DNA of 64,000 bases from positions 1,578,046-1,642,045 of the forward strand of contig BCHH01000008.1 in assembly GCA_001599595.1 (NCBI GenBank). Reading direction: 5' to 3'. The notes beneath the pieces were generated by a model. That model was not told the origin of the DNA and did not search any database. It saw nothing but the letters and a program-made list of their open reading frames with translations. Source of the DNA: Beverwykella pulmonaria (lineage: Eukaryota > Ascomycota > Dothideomycetes > Pleosporales > Melanommataceae). This document shows, in pieces, positions 1-11,701 of the stretch (positions are counted from its first letter, which is position 1; the number at the start of each line of letters is the position of its first letter). A program made the translations under genes and the position numbers.

Positions 1-962
1 ATGTGGTCCCGCCCTTTGAGGCCGCCATCGCCGAGCGCGGGCTCCCCATCAAGCTCACTGCCCTCATCAACGACACCACGGGTACCATGATTGCGTCCGC
101 ATACACCGACACCGAGATGAAGATCGGCTGCATCTTCGGCACAGGCTGCAACGCCGCATACATGGAAGACTGCGGTTCGATTCCCAAGCTTGCACATCTG
201 AACCTCGACCCCTCCCTCCCCATGGCTATCAACTGCGAATATGGTGCCTTCGACAACGAGCACGTCGTCCTCCCCCGTACACCCTACGACATCATCATTG
301 ACAAAGAATCCCCTCGTCCGGGGCAACAAGCCTTCGAGAAAATGATTGCGGGCCTCTACCTCGGTGAGATCTTCCGCCTCGTCCTCATCGACCTGCATCA
401 GAACCCAGACTGCAAGATCTTCGAGGGGCAGGACATTGGGAAACTGAAGAAAGCGTACTCCCTAGACGCCAGCTTCCTTTCCGCCATCGAGGAAGACCCT
501 TTTGAGAACTTGTCCGAGACCTACGACCTCTTCACCAGCAAACTATCCATTACCTGCTCAAAGCCTGAATTGGAACTCATCCGCCGCCTCGCCGAGCTCA
601 TCGGGACACGTGCCGCGCGCCTGTCGGCCTGTGGTGTTGCCGCTATCTGCAAGAAGAAGGGCTGGGAGACGTGCCACGTCGGCGCCGATGGATCGGTGTT
701 CAACAAGTACCCGCATTTCAAGCTGAGAGGTGCCCAGGCATTGAAAGAGATTCTAGATTGGCCCGCGGGCAAGGGCAAGGGACGAGGCGACCCTGTGGAA
801 ATTCTTCCCGCTGAGGATGGATCAGGTGTGGGTGCGGCGTTGATTGCGGCGTTGACCCTGAAGAGGGCAGTGGCAGGGCAGACGGCTGGAATTAGGAACC
901 CGGAGGCGTTGCTCAAGTGTCCCGTGAAGCCGTCGAAAATAGTGGGGGCGGGCGCAAAGTAG
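1..962 (+). CDS. Hexokinase, 3' part (5' end outside window)
   Basis: This is the C-terminal ~319 residues of a eukaryotic hexokinase, which phosphorylates hexoses with ATP in the cytosol at the entry to glycolysis. The frame is open from the window edge and starts mid-gene at VVPPFEAAI, so no start codon is visible. Visible signatures are LTALINDTTGT (sugar-binding and catalytic region, with the Asp of NDT) and the nucleotide-binding stretch IFGTGCNAAYME. The large-domain C-terminus ends in VGAGAK and a TAG at 960-962. Full fungal hexokinases are about 490 residues, so roughly one third is missing to the left. A glucokinase is possible, but the GCNAAYMEDC stretch fits hexokinase better. No intron is seen in this part. 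Confidence 0.93.
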   Translation, partial: VVPPFEAAIAERGLPIKLTALINDTTGTMIASAYTDTEMKIGCIFGTGCNAAYMEDCGSIPKLAHLNLDPSLPMAINCEYGAFDNEHVVLPRTPYDIIIDKESPRPGQQAFEKMIAGLYLGEIFRLVLIDLHQNPDCKIFEGQDIGKLKKAYSLDASFLSAIEEDPFENLSETYDLFTSKLSITCSKPELELIRRLAELIGTRAARLSACGVAAICKKKGWETCHVGADGSVFNKYPHFKLRGAQALKEILDWPAGKGKGRGDPVEILPAEDGSGVGAALIAALTLKRAVAGQTAGIRNPEALLKCPVKPSKIVGAGAK

Positions 963-1431
963 ACGGGATATTTGGAGGATTGACTAATTTGGCCTGCATT
1001 GTATTTTGTTTGGGTAGAATGTACGACTGGGGCGGATGCGGTTTGGAATTAGATGTCACCTTGTAGGAACCTCTGCAACCAAATGAACACTCTTACGATC
1101 GATATAGGAGATAGCTCACATCACCGGATGAAAAAGTGGAATGGAATACTGAAACTGACAAAGGCACGCCAGAGCGAAAAGAATCGTGAATACAGCACTC
1201 ATCTGGGCACGAATGCAGTGTGGGAGGAATCCTTGAGATAATTTGTTGGGGTTTTTCTAACTTCTACATATGGTGCACCAGCTTTTTGTTGCCTAATCGG
1301 GGCATGCTAGTAGGCCACCCATCTCCTTCGCGCCGATATCCCACTAGTCCATCCAATTCGTTGAAATATTAGGAGAGACTAGTCCCCACAAGAACCTACA
1401 CTAATTACCATTGTCCCATTTAATGCGAAGA
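963..1431. other. Intergenic, converging hexokinase and LysRS 3' ends
   Basis: This stretch separates two convergent genes. It holds only a 62-codon plus-strand ORF (1053-1241) without a recognisable motif, and I see no RNA gene or repeat. It probably contains both 3' UTRs. Confidence 0.5.
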
Positions 1432-3605
1432 TCATTTGTGTGCTGCTCCAAGTTAGCAAATGCGTGGAGACATCACGAAAAAGTGCACTTACGTATCCCC
1501 TCCTCAGGCCTTGCCTCGATCCCGACAATTTCCGCTGCCGTCTTCTCCTTGCCCTTCTCTTCAACGACATCCTTCATGAACGGGAACGTCAACACTTCCT
1601 TGATACTATAATGATCCGTCAAGAACATGACCAGACGATCGATGCCCATGCCCCAGCCTCCCGTAGGCGGAAGTCCGTACTCGAGAGCCTGGCAGAAAGT
1701 CTCATCGATGAGTTGCGCCTCGTCGTCACCTTGCGCCTTCTGGTTGGCCTGCTCTTCGAAGCGCATGCGCTGGTCGAAGGGGTCGTTCAACTCGGTGTAA
1801 GCGTTTGCGATTTCCTTCTTGCATACGAAGGCCTCGAAGCGTTCGCAGAGACCGGGGATCGAGCGGTGGTACTTGGCCAGCGGGGACATGACTTCCGGGT
1901 GGCCCATGATGAAGGTTGGGTTGATGCAGTGTTCTTCGATGAATTCGCCGACCTAGAACATGTGTTAGAATTGACCGTGTGTGTGTGTGTGTGTGTGGAA
2001 TCGGGAAACGTACCAGCTTGTCGATCATTCGCGAGTTAGTCTGCGGAGGCGAGCAGTCCACGTTCATCTTCTTTAGTACCTTCTTAAGGAAGTCGTTAAA
2101 CTCTTGGGTATGGAATTGGTCTGCGGGCGGGAACGTCTCTCCCGTGGCCTTCTCTAGTTCCGGAATCATGTCTACTCTCCTCCAAGGCTTCTCCCAGTTC
2201 ACGTCGTACTCTTGTCCGTCTTGGGTGTGGTACTTGGTCTTATATGAGCCCTTGACGGAATATACGAGGCCAGAAACTAGCTCCTCCGTCATGTCCATGA
2301 TGTCAAACATATCTGCGAACGCCATATAGAACTCGCAGGTGGTGAACTCCGGGTTGTGCGTGAGGTCAATGCCCTCATTTCGGAACTGTCGCCCAATCTC
2401 GTAGACGCGCTCCAGTCCACCGACGACCAGCTCCTTCAAGTACAGCTCGGGAGCTATTCGTAGGAACAGCTCCATGCCGAGGTCATTGTGGAACGTCTTG
2501 AAAGGCCGTGCCGTAGCACCGCCTGCAATCTTGTTCATCATGGGCGTCTGCACCTCTAGGAAGTCTCGGTCGTCGAAGTACTTGCGGATGTACTTGACGA
2601 TCTTGGTCCGAGTAATGAAGGTGTCTCGGGTGGTGTTGTTCATGATGAGATCGAGGAATCTCTGTCGGTGCCGCTGTTCCTGGTCCTTGAAGCCGAAGTG
2701 CTCTGTCGGCAGCATGCGCAAGCATGGTGTGAGAAGAATGACCTCCCTCGCGAAGATGCTGACCTCGCCCTCTCCTCCCTTCTTGGGATTTGTCCGGCCA
2801 GGGTATCCCACAACGCCGATCCAGTCACCTCTCTGTAGGTTCTCGTGCTGCTTATCGAAGGGGATGTCGCCGGTCGCTTCTTGCAACTGGCACATGATCT
2901 GGACGGTTACTCCCTCGCCCTTGGAGACGTAGAACTTGAGAGCACTGTGACTCATCAGCGAAAGCCCGTTGCGTGTGTATACTACCCATAACTCACTTTC
3001 CAGATTCGCGCTTGGTCATGATCCGGACGCCTACGCGTATCTCCTTCTCCGGGATGGTCTCACCCTTCTTGAGATGCTCATACTCCTTGACGAAGTCGGG
3101 CACCTTGTAGTTGACGAGGAACTTGTGCGGGTACCTTTTCCCCAGTCAGCATTGCCCAATTTCTCCCCCTATGTATCTCGACGGACGCGTGGAGGGCAAA
3201 CATACGGATTTGGCTCCTTATTCTTGCGGAGGGCGTTGACCTTCTGCGAGCGGATTTCGAAGTATTGCTACCCAAAGTTAGCAATTGATCGCATGACTCA
3301 CACCCACCACGAACAGAGGAAATATACATTCGGTGTTAACTCCTTCTCTCCATCGTCGGCCTTCTTTTCCTTCTGCGGCCGCGCTGGCAGAGATGCTTCC
3401 TTCTCAGCCTTCTTGGCCTCTTTTTCGCGTTGCTTTGTTCGTCGCTTCACTGCGGGGCACAATCAGTTGCGCTCCGTCACTGTGAAGCATATTCGAACTC
3501 ACACTCGCTCTTGGAGATCTTCTCGCCAGTGACAGGGTCTTCATGTAGGTTTTCTGAGCCTTCAGCGGCGGGTGGAGCCGCGGCCGGGGGCTGTTCGTCG
3601 GCCAT
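1432..3605 (-). CDS. Lysyl-tRNA synthetase, cytosolic class IIb
   Basis: The enzyme charges tRNA-Lys with lysine. The start is the ATG at 3605-3603 ([10 protein letters not shown]). A Lys-rich N-terminal extension typical of eukaryotic LysRS follows ([16 protein letters not shown]), then the OB-fold anticodon domain ([27 protein letters not shown]). The catalytic core shows motif 2 ([14 protein letters not shown]) and motif 3 ([15 protein letters not shown]). I infer six short introns, near 3505-3452, 3326-3270, 3205-3136, 2996-2945, 2013-1953 and 1492-1443. The last exon has only 11 nt and encodes the PHK C-terminus. The intron at 2013-1953 carries a (GT)n run. The assignment is very secure; the ends of the second and third introns are approximate. 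Confidence 0.95.
1977..1997. repeat. (GT)n microsatellite inside a LysRS intron
   Basis: A run of alternating GT, about ten units, lies wholly within the 61-nt LysRS intron at 1953-2013, between the donor and acceptor ends of the minus-strand intron. It should therefore be free to vary in length without affecting the protein. Confidence 0.9.
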
Positions 3606-4175
3606 GATTGCAATTGAGGTGTGTTTGCGTGTTAGTGTTGATCGCGGGGCAGTTTTTCAGTGGCATGAAATTCTGCCCATGACTCAAGGGACCGCCAGAG
3701 CAGGGCTAGCCGAGTATGGCTAGCCTGATTTGGACTCACCCGCAACGTCCGACCTCCCGTCTGACCCCTGTTCGTCTTCCACATTGTGTGGTGAACGCCT
3801 GCTCTGTTGTCTATTGGAGAATTTCCAGCGCAAAGTGAGGAAGACTGATACTCCTAGACACCACACTCGTATCTAGCAGAAGGGGCTATACTCCGGCGTA
3901 TCATATTCACAGCAGAGGCGCAACATATACTCAAATGTATAAGGAAAAGCCTTCTCACTACCGTATCATCCATTCACCCCTGTAGGCGCTAACGCTTTTT
4001 ATACCAGTCAATTACAGAAAACAGAGAGACCAAACCGCCATCATAACGAAGTGTTAGTATTAGTGATCATAATTCCATATCTTTTCCGAAATTCAGATAA
4101 AATTATAAGACTATACTTAGCGGAAGGCTATAGGAGAGTTTCTTAATAATAAGTAACATAGTCCGAATCATAGTT
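3606..4175. other. Intergenic, no gene seen
   Basis: This holds the LysRS promoter side (minus strand) and the 3' flank of the ubiquitin-like gene. The part beyond 4000 is AT-rich. I see no ORF with motifs, no RNA gene and no clear repeat. Confidence 0.4.
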
Positions 4176-5692
4176 TCATATTTGGTTCCTACCTGTTGTA
4201 GAAGGGTATTTTAATCCAAATACCCTTATTAAGTGTCCAGAGCTAGGTCGCCAGATCCCAATTGCCTTTGGATTATTAAGATACTCCACATATCTTTTCC
4301 GCGTCTCTTCTTCCCGAAGATCATACCACCTTGCAGAATGCCCGTCGTACATAGAAGAAGCGAATGATGAAGACTGCTCGTTCGGCCACTCCCGCTTTGC
4401 ATTCAATGGAAGCACGTCCGAATCTTCATATTTCAGGCGTCCCCAGCCGTAGGCATTACTGTTCGCTTGCAGTGTCGCATTGTGTAGATCGTATATAGTG
4501 GATTCTTCCTTCAAAATACGACCATTATAGGTAAGACTGATGCGATCAGGCGGCACTCCACATCTGTCGAGAATGCAGTATTTCAGGTCGGTAATAGTGG
4601 ATATGTAGGCCGTGTTAATGACCAGTGATTGTTTTGTCAAGCCTCTTACGAAAATTTGATGACACTGCGGTACTGTCGGTGGCCAGGGGCTTCGCGGCCC
4701 TTGATCTGCAGTCAAAGTTGGTTTGGGTTTCTTATTTATTTCGTGGGCCATGATATCAACCGCACGTGGATTGGACTCCTCAGAAGGGGTTGTTTGGTAA
4801 GTGGGCCGACTCACAATGCTCAGCGGAGCACCTTCTGATATGTAACTTTTGGTCGTCTCGTATGTTGACTTAGTTGCAACGCTTGGCAAAGCCCTTGTCA
4901 GTTGAGATGACTGGGCAGTAACATAGATCGAGGCCTCCTCTCCGCCGACCACTGTGCTGACGACAAAGCTTGGGCTGGGTGGCCTTTCGAAAGTAGGCGC
5001 TGTCAAAATGGAATCGGCGCTGTGTGCAAATCGTTGGATCGAGGCATGGTAGTTGTCAAGTATGACGCCGCGTTCACCGTAACGGTCTTCGGCCTTTTCC
5101 AGGCGTACGAGAAGGGATGTCAAGGTAAGTCTGAGCTCACGTACGTCACTTTCAATTGATTGGGTTGCTGCCCGAAACGCAGAAGTGTGATTCTTTTCGA
5201 AAAGCAAGTAAGCACAACCCTCTTTATTAGCGATTAATACTACGAACTAACTCACAGATTTGCCGTTGCAATGGCCACATTAAGTGTAATCTTATATGTA
5301 GACAGGTGCTCCTTCAGACGCGTGATTTCCTTCTCCTTCCACGCCCACTGGGTACGGTGCCATCCCGTCACATTTTCAGCTGTCCTATCTTTGATATACT
5401 CGTTGACTATTACTCCGAGCTCTTTAAAAATAGTCACGCAATTTGCAAGCACGACCTCCAGGTCAGGCGATGTAGTAGGATGCAGTACTCCAGTTGCAGT
5501 GTCGTCCTCGCTCAGGTACCCATATAGCGTTCCGAGGATAGAATAGAAAGCTTTCAAATCGTGAGAAACGGCACGAAGATGCTTTGGCGCCTTTTTAACA
5601 CCATCAATTGCTTCGTAGATGCTCTTGGAGAGTGTGTATCCAGTAGAGATAAGGGTGCCGATTCCAGCAGCCAAGGCTAACGGCTCGGGCAT
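4176..5692 (-). CDS. NLR-type N-terminal domain plus ubiquitin-like domain protein
   Basis: Exon 1 starts at the ATG ending at 5692 (MPEPLALAAGIGTLISTGYT). It resembles the small helical N-terminal domain of fungal NLR/STAND proteins (Helo-like or Fungal_N type): a hydrophobic first helix followed by amphipathic helices. Exon 2 continues with helical, Ser/Thr-rich linker sequence, then a ubiquitin-like fold of about 70 residues (HQIFVRGLTKQSLVI ... GVPPDRISLTYNGRILKEES) that follows ubiquitin nearly position by position. No C-terminal Gly-Gly is seen, so it should act as an embedded domain rather than a conjugable tag. A frame-preserving intron is 5255-5149 (donor GTGAGT). The acceptor is not well defined, although a CTAAT branch-like site is present. 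Neither a NACHT nor repeats are present. The function is unknown; signalling or incompatibility is an inference. Confidence 0.6.
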
Positions 5693-6217
5693 CCTAACCG
5701 ATTTACGCGTAACTTTTCATTTTCGGAGGCTATCTATTGTGATGAAACCCAAATCTTGTTGTTGAAGACATAATGGATAGTGGAAGGCTAGGCCACGTCA
5801 CGGTGCGTCAACAAGGCGGCTGGGCTATGCTGTGATGCATTAACAAGGCTGAGCTCCAGGCAGTTTTCGCAATTTACACAACCTAGAACTCGAAAGTGAG
5901 GCTTACTTGAGACTGCACATAATTAGATAGTTGTAACACCTTCTTCATGTAGGAGAGGGCGTTTGACCGCCTTTACCCTTGCAACAAACGCTTGACAGAG
6001 TGATATAAATTTCCCAAGCACACTCGATTGCCCTGTTTGATTATCTTTCAACCGATACTAAGACCAGATTAAAGATGATTGAATTCGGTCTACAAAGAGC
6101 ACGACCGTGGCTTTTCTGCTTTCGTCGATTGTAGGAGTATTGAAGCACATAGATCTTAGTCTTAAGAGAACCACCAGATGAACAGAAAAAACTCTCTGGA
6201 CAATATGGTCGTCGAGC
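5693..6217. other. Intergenic, no gene seen
   Basis: This contains the promoter side of the ubiquitin-like gene and the 3' flank of the mannanase gene. No convincing ORF, RNA gene or repeat was found. Confidence 0.4.
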
Positions 6218-7385
6218 CTAACCGATCTGCTTGGCATGCTCATCAACCAGACACGTCCAATCACTACTCCCATAATAAATCGTATTCCCATCATTACTCG
6301 TTTGTTGTCCAGTACTCTTCACTGTATCTCCAAGCTGCCAAAACAAGTCCGCTGCCATCCCTGCATCTTTCGCCGCCAAACTCGTTTTTTGCCACTCGCT
6401 CTCCACAGAGCAGTGATTTGTCGAAACCCCATACTCCTCAAACAAACACGGCTTCTTGAGCTGCTGGCAGATCTTCGCATGGGCCGTGATCCAGCCATTT
6501 CCCCACGCATTATTGACACCCCACGATGAGGGATATAAATGGAATGTCCCAAAGGAAATATTAGGTAGGGCAAGATTCGCAGCCCAGTCCGACCCTTCGC
6601 CAGACTGATACGGATAGCTCCCATCACCTGCGAGGCCGAACCCTTCGTCACCGATAGTTATCATGTGGTCGGCATCAAGTGCGCGGATGTAATCGCTCGT
6701 CTTGCGGACCCATTCTGTGAGAACGGATGTTTGGCATCCGTTGCAACGCGGCTCGTTGGCCAGTTCCCACGCGAACACGGCAGTTGAGCTCCTATACCGC
6801 GAGATGACGGCTTTGATGTAGGCCTGGTATAAAGTTTGGCACTTAGTCGCAGCATACCACTGCGCATTGCTGCTCACACCGCAGGCACTAAAGTATGCCG
6901 CCATGCCGCCGTAGTCGGTCCAGTTGTTGACAAAATTGATGATGAGCTTGATGCCGTATTTGTCTGCGGCTTTGACCACTGCATCGAGGCGTTGCAGGCC
7001 ATTCGCGCCCGTGTTTATTGTCGCGCTTGACCCAGAGAAGGACTGGAAGTATACGGTTCCAGAGCCGGGAATGGTTTTCACGTCGTTGAAGCCCCATACT
7101 CGGAGGATTTTGAGACCGGAAGTGGAGAGATGAGACATTATGGTGTCGACGTCTCCATCATTGGTGAGGAAAGGGATCCAGTAGCTGTTTGTTCCGGCGT
7201 AGTCTGTAGTCGTTTAATCAGTGATGGTAACCGATGAAAGGTGTGGGAATATTACACTTGGTGACCCCGTCAATGTTAAATTTTGTGCCATCGGCTTTGG
7301 AGATCGAGGATTGCGCTGTAACGCTAGTCAACGCAGGCAGCGCAGCTGCTGCAACAATGAAAGGGAGTAACGAGATGATCTTCAT
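6218..7385 (-). CDS. Secreted endo-beta-1,4-mannanase, GH5 family
   Basis: The protein (about 371 aa) opens with a signal peptide ([20 protein letters not shown]). An intron at 7255-7204 joins VTKY to YAGTNSYW, which restores the family's N-terminal beta strand. GH5 hallmarks follow: LRVWGFND, the acid/base Glu in WELANEPRC, the aromatic [12 protein letters not shown] strand, and the nucleophile Glu in [10 protein letters not shown]. The family cleaves beta-mannan backbones in plant cell walls outside the cell. No carbohydrate-binding module or Ser/Thr linker is seen, so this is a catalytic-domain-only enzyme. The C-terminus [10 protein letters not shown] lies at the usual family end. The subfamily (GH5_7 type) is inferred from the motifs. 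Confidence 0.92.
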
Positions 7386-8800
7386 GATGATTTACTCGCT
7401 AGGAATTCTTCGTTCTGATGGTGGGCCATAGTTGAGAAGACGAGATACCTATTTTATAAGTGAGACGTTCACTAACTTTCGAACGTATGCTAAACTACAC
7501 GGGTGCTCGACCTCCGCTTCAAATTCAACTGGCGTCTCTTGGTAGATGAATATCTTCATCTATTACATGGGTTAAGCGAGGCTATGAGTCTGGGGAAATT
7601 GTCTGCCATGGAGAGACCTAGTGACAACTTCTTTACGGGGAATAGAAGAATTCTTGTGTACCGATCGCCGGAAAAATTGATTCCACTACCTGATAGCATA
7701 TCGGACTGCACACTCATGTTACAATGGAAACCTCGGGTTTGGTTGAAAACCGCGTGCTCGTAAGTATATGGTTTTGGGAACAGTCTCCTAAGACTATGAT
7801 GTAGAATTAAACGCAACAATAGCAATGAATTTTTAGGCGTTGGCTTTGAGAGTTGACACAAACGTGCATTACTAGCGCTTCCGAACGCGCCTGGAGAAAT
7901 TGTTCCCATATTAGTATGAGGTGTTCTACAACCCACGGAGAACTAACCTCCGTGCCCAGATTGGAAACAATTATCTTGCAGGGGGGTTGAGAAAATTCTC
8001 CGATTCAGGGGACCTGAGACGACTTAGAGTGTGTCACTGCCCAATCATAGGCAGAGAACTTGTGTACAAGTGTTTTGAAATCGTTCTTGTGGCGTTTGGC
8101 AATCAATCAAAATATCCAATCTAAGCCCAAGTGATCCTATTGGATGCATAAAAGAGCACGAGCACAAGATCATAGATCGCGGTCGTAGGACATAAATTTG
8201 AGGATGTTATCCTTTTTTTCAATTGATCCATCCAAAAACTAACATTTCTCAGCTCGGTCGATCATAGGGCAGAGAGCAGAGACCTCGGTGCTCTAACTAT
8301 TCTCGGATCCTAACCCACTATCCTTCTGTTAAAACATGAGAGCTTTGAGTGGGAGAGGACATGATAATATTGCTTGAGGTGCCAACGAGGGACCAGGCTG
8401 GTGCTATATACTCAGACATCTGCCCAGCCATCTTGGTCGCGTGTCTATCATGTGCCTATCACGTGTATGTCACGTGTCGCAGTCTCGGCTTGCCGGCTGC
8501 CCTTCAACACCTTCTATGAACGTCGACACCTCAATATCAAATATATAATAGCTATGCCATCTCGCTTCATTCCGCAATCCATCGCCCCCATGAAAAATAT
8601 GACCACAGAGGCTACCAAATTACAGTTCTAAAAGCCCCAAACGATACACTCAAACCGTACGTATCCTAGCGTGGTGAAACGATATTTGTGAACGTTGCCC
8701 GCACCTCTAGTGTGGATTGCGCTTACTTCTACCACACCTGTGGAGATCCCAGAGACGTAGTCAAAGCACCAGTACCGAAAGTACTAGGCGTCTTGCTCGG
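7386..8800. other. Gene-poor interval
   Basis: The mannanase promoter lies at the left. ORFs of 67-126 codons occur on both strands but show no motif, overlap each other and lack a plausible splice structure. I see nothing I can name. Confidence 0.4.
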
Positions 8801-11330
8801 AGCGAAAGTCATGATCAGATTGAGCGACGTGTCAACATTTCCCAAAAAGTCGTTCTTTGCGTTGGCGGCAGCATTGATCAAGCTGGGCCGCCCGCCGGTG
8901 GTTTTGGCATTGGTATTGGCTGCGGCCTTCTCCTATGCCTCCTTGTTGAGCTCGGCCTGAGTCTTGAGCTTCATCCTGTTTGTGAAGGGTTTCCCGCCTG
9001 CTTTTCAGTGGTAGAGTTATCGAAGATGTTGGAAATATCTGCGTTGCACTGGCAGCACCCTTGATATTGAAACTATTGCTTTGAGCGGGGGTCTTGCGTC
9101 TGTCCGAAGAGGTTGCCACCCTAGGTCATAGTCAAGATTTGGGTCTGATTATTGGAACCACCTAGGACACCAGCGAAAGGATTACCTAGAGCAGGGATCT
9201 GGGTATAGGTCTAGGCGTCAGGTGAGGCATTAGAGGGTTTAGTGAAGGGGTTGGTTCCGTTGAAGACACTAGCCTCATTAGATGCGGAGGCAGACGTCTG
9301 AGAACCCCGCGCTGAGTTTATGCTGAAGATGTTAGCACCATTGGGCGCATGTTGTTATGGGCACCTACGGTATTCATGCCGAAGATGTTCGTCCCGTTGG
9401 GAACGGGAACGCGGGTCTCAACGCCCTCCGTGAAGGTCGTGACGAAGATAGAAGTTCCATTACGTGTGGCGGAAGCAGAGTTCTAGTTGCTCTGCGCATT
9501 GTCTTCGCCGAAGAGATTATTCAATAGCTCCTCGGTAGGCTTGCTTTTCTCCTTACTACCTAACTGGTCCAGCTTCTGCTCTTGAAACAGCTCATCGCCG
9601 TCTTTGAACACGAAACTGCCGAGGACGCTGTTATACAGGCTGTGAGTGATAAGGTAACACTTCATGTCGGCAACCAAACTAATGAGGCTCATGGTTCTCG
9701 CCTTAAGTTTAATCTCAGCTATGATTGACTTCTGAAGCGCCTGCAGCTTCTGCAGCTCGAGGATCTGTGATTTCGGAAAAGAAGTTTGCTGCAAGCTCTA
9801 GAGGAGCTGGGCAGAGAGGAGCTGGAGGAGGCCTGCGTTTTGGAGCTGGATGATGCTGGCTTGTTGGAGTATATATTGAAGGTGGGCGATTGTTGCTTCT
9901 TGCTGCTGCATCTGTTGGTGCTGCTCATAGTATTGCGCTTGCTGGTAGAAGAAATAGGGAACGTAGCTGGAATCTTTGTAGCGGAGGCCGAGCTAAGTAG
10001 TTTCTGTGCCGTGACCTCGTTTGATTAAGTCGTGGAGGATATTGAGCCGGCGGGAGTCGATCCCAAGAGTCACCAGATCGATGCCGCAGGCGGTGTATAT
10101 GTCAGCCATATTGACTGCAACCTCTAAGCCCTCATGGCACTCCGCCATATGTAGGGGTACCTCTTTCTAGATTTCGAAGACGGTCAGTTTCCTGTCTCGG
10201 GAGGCAATCTCTTTCTCGTGAGCCTCCTTCAGCTCTCTAGCTTCCACCTTCCACTTCTGAGCAGTATTCTTGAGCTTATCGATCACCAGCACGCGCTTCT
10301 GCTGAACAGTATTCATACGGTTGTGCATATTTTCCTCACTATTCAGCTCCATCTCTTGACTTTTTCGTCCTTATCATCCGCCTTTTCGCGGAAGGCTCTA
10401 TTTGTGAAATCCAGTTTTCACGCAGCGGCGTAGTAACTTCGTCAACCTATTTCTTGAACCCGTGCTCAGCAGTCTCTAGAACTGCCCGGTAGCCCTCGAT
10501 TTGTAGTTGGAGGTTCTTGACCTCTACAGCCTTTTCCAGATTGGAGTCATCCTTGCGGAATTTGTGCTCGTCAGTGCGGACTTGTTTGAGCTGAGCTTTG
10601 GGCTGAGCTTTGAGCTTGGAATTTTCTTGCGAGAACGTAGTAGTCTCTGACTGAGAGGAGGCGAGGGTGGCTTCGGAAAGGTGTCATTGTTGCTCGGCGG
10701 TGACGGTGGCGGTGGCTATTCGGGCCATCGTGGGGACACAAAGGCGGCGATCACAAGTATGAAGCAGCAAATGATCAAGAAGGTAGGTGTAACTCTCCAC
10801 AGCCAGGCCACGATATAGGAGATCCCATAGCCAAAAACTTTAAACGAGAAGGGGCCATCCGTGTCGGCGACTGCTTCGGCGGTGACAGCGACGATGACGT
10901 TTCGAGTGAAGAAGCTCGAGGGCTACGGCAGAAGAAGGAAGACACTACAAGACGGCGGATCTGCGGTGAACTTAGCAGTGCCATGCGTAACAGCTTTGTA
11001 CCACTTGTAGTTGTCGAACCATCCCTCGTCGGGATCGTTTTAGTTGCTTGAAGCGCTCGCGAAGGAGGGCATCAGAATTGCAAGGAGGAGAATAAAGAAG
11101 AATTGCACTATATTGGCGGTTGAACAGGCGTCTGGGGAGACCTCAGAGCTTGAGCAAAGAGAGGTCAGGGAGGGGATTTGGCAGGGGTGCGGTGGAGTGG
11201 AAGAGAGGTCTCGGCAGAAGGGACGGGTGAAAGCTTTTGGGCGATACGTGAAAGTGAGAAGGGAGCTATGAGACTCGCTGGCAGTGATGAAGTGAAAGTT
11301 GTGGATATCAAGATAGTCCAAGTGGTAGAA
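8800..11330 (-). pseudogene. Decayed coding region: membrane segment, coiled coil, Gln-rich and N-x-F repeats
   Basis: Read on the minus strand, this stretch keeps coding character but is broken. From about 11321 it shows a signal-like hydrophobic segment (FFFILLLAILMPSFASASS) and a possible extracellular patch (DEGWFDNYKWYKAVTHG). A second hydrophobic segment follows (TFLIICCFILVIAAF). From about 10728 come long charged coiled-coil stretches. Around 9950-9700 the sequence is Gln-rich (YYEQHQQMQQQEA), and from about 9520 to 8990 it has repeated NLFG, NIFG, NPF and SVFNGTNPF motifs. Roughly a dozen in-frame stops interrupt it, mostly TAG where CAG would be expected, plus frame changes near 10740, 10360 and 9370. 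It may be one gene or two adjacent ones; NPF/FG motifs recall endocytic adaptors or nucleoporins. Probably non-functional. Confidence 0.5.
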
Positions 11331-11701
11331 GGAAGGTGGGATAGGGTACTGAACATATTTCTGCCCCTATCACGACAGACTGGTGTGGTGTTGTCCAGGC
11401 GAGTTCAACTAACAAGGGGTGGTTTACCCACTGACAGATATGTCCCAAACACATTCAATATTCAGACCCTACAACAAGAAAATCAGCTATTTTCTATACA
11501 AGAGGCACGGTTTGCTATACTGGTAACCCATTCACGCCTTCTATTTCTTTCTGTTATCAACATGTGTCTGTGAATCACGAAAATGCGAGGTAAGCTGAAG
11601 CTTGGTAGGTTCCAAGACCTAGTCTGTTCATTACAATATTTAACGCCTCTCAATGCACGCAACGCTTATGCAAACAGCCAAGCCCCAAGTCGTAGTATAA
11701 A
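11331..11701. other. Intergenic, no gene seen
   Basis: This is the 3' flank of the polymerase epsilon subunit gene. The overlapping small ORFs are antisense or random. Confidence 0.35.

Noticed and set aside
1440..2039. 199-codon plus-strand ORF
   Set aside because: It is antisense to LysRS exons and one intron (the VCVCV run is the GT microsatellite); no own motif.
8800..11330. Possible stop-codon reassignment (TAG read as Gln)
   Set aside because: Many stops fall at Gln-like positions, but frameshifts and one TGA also occur and all other genes in the window use TAG normally as stop; decay by C-to-T change is simpler.
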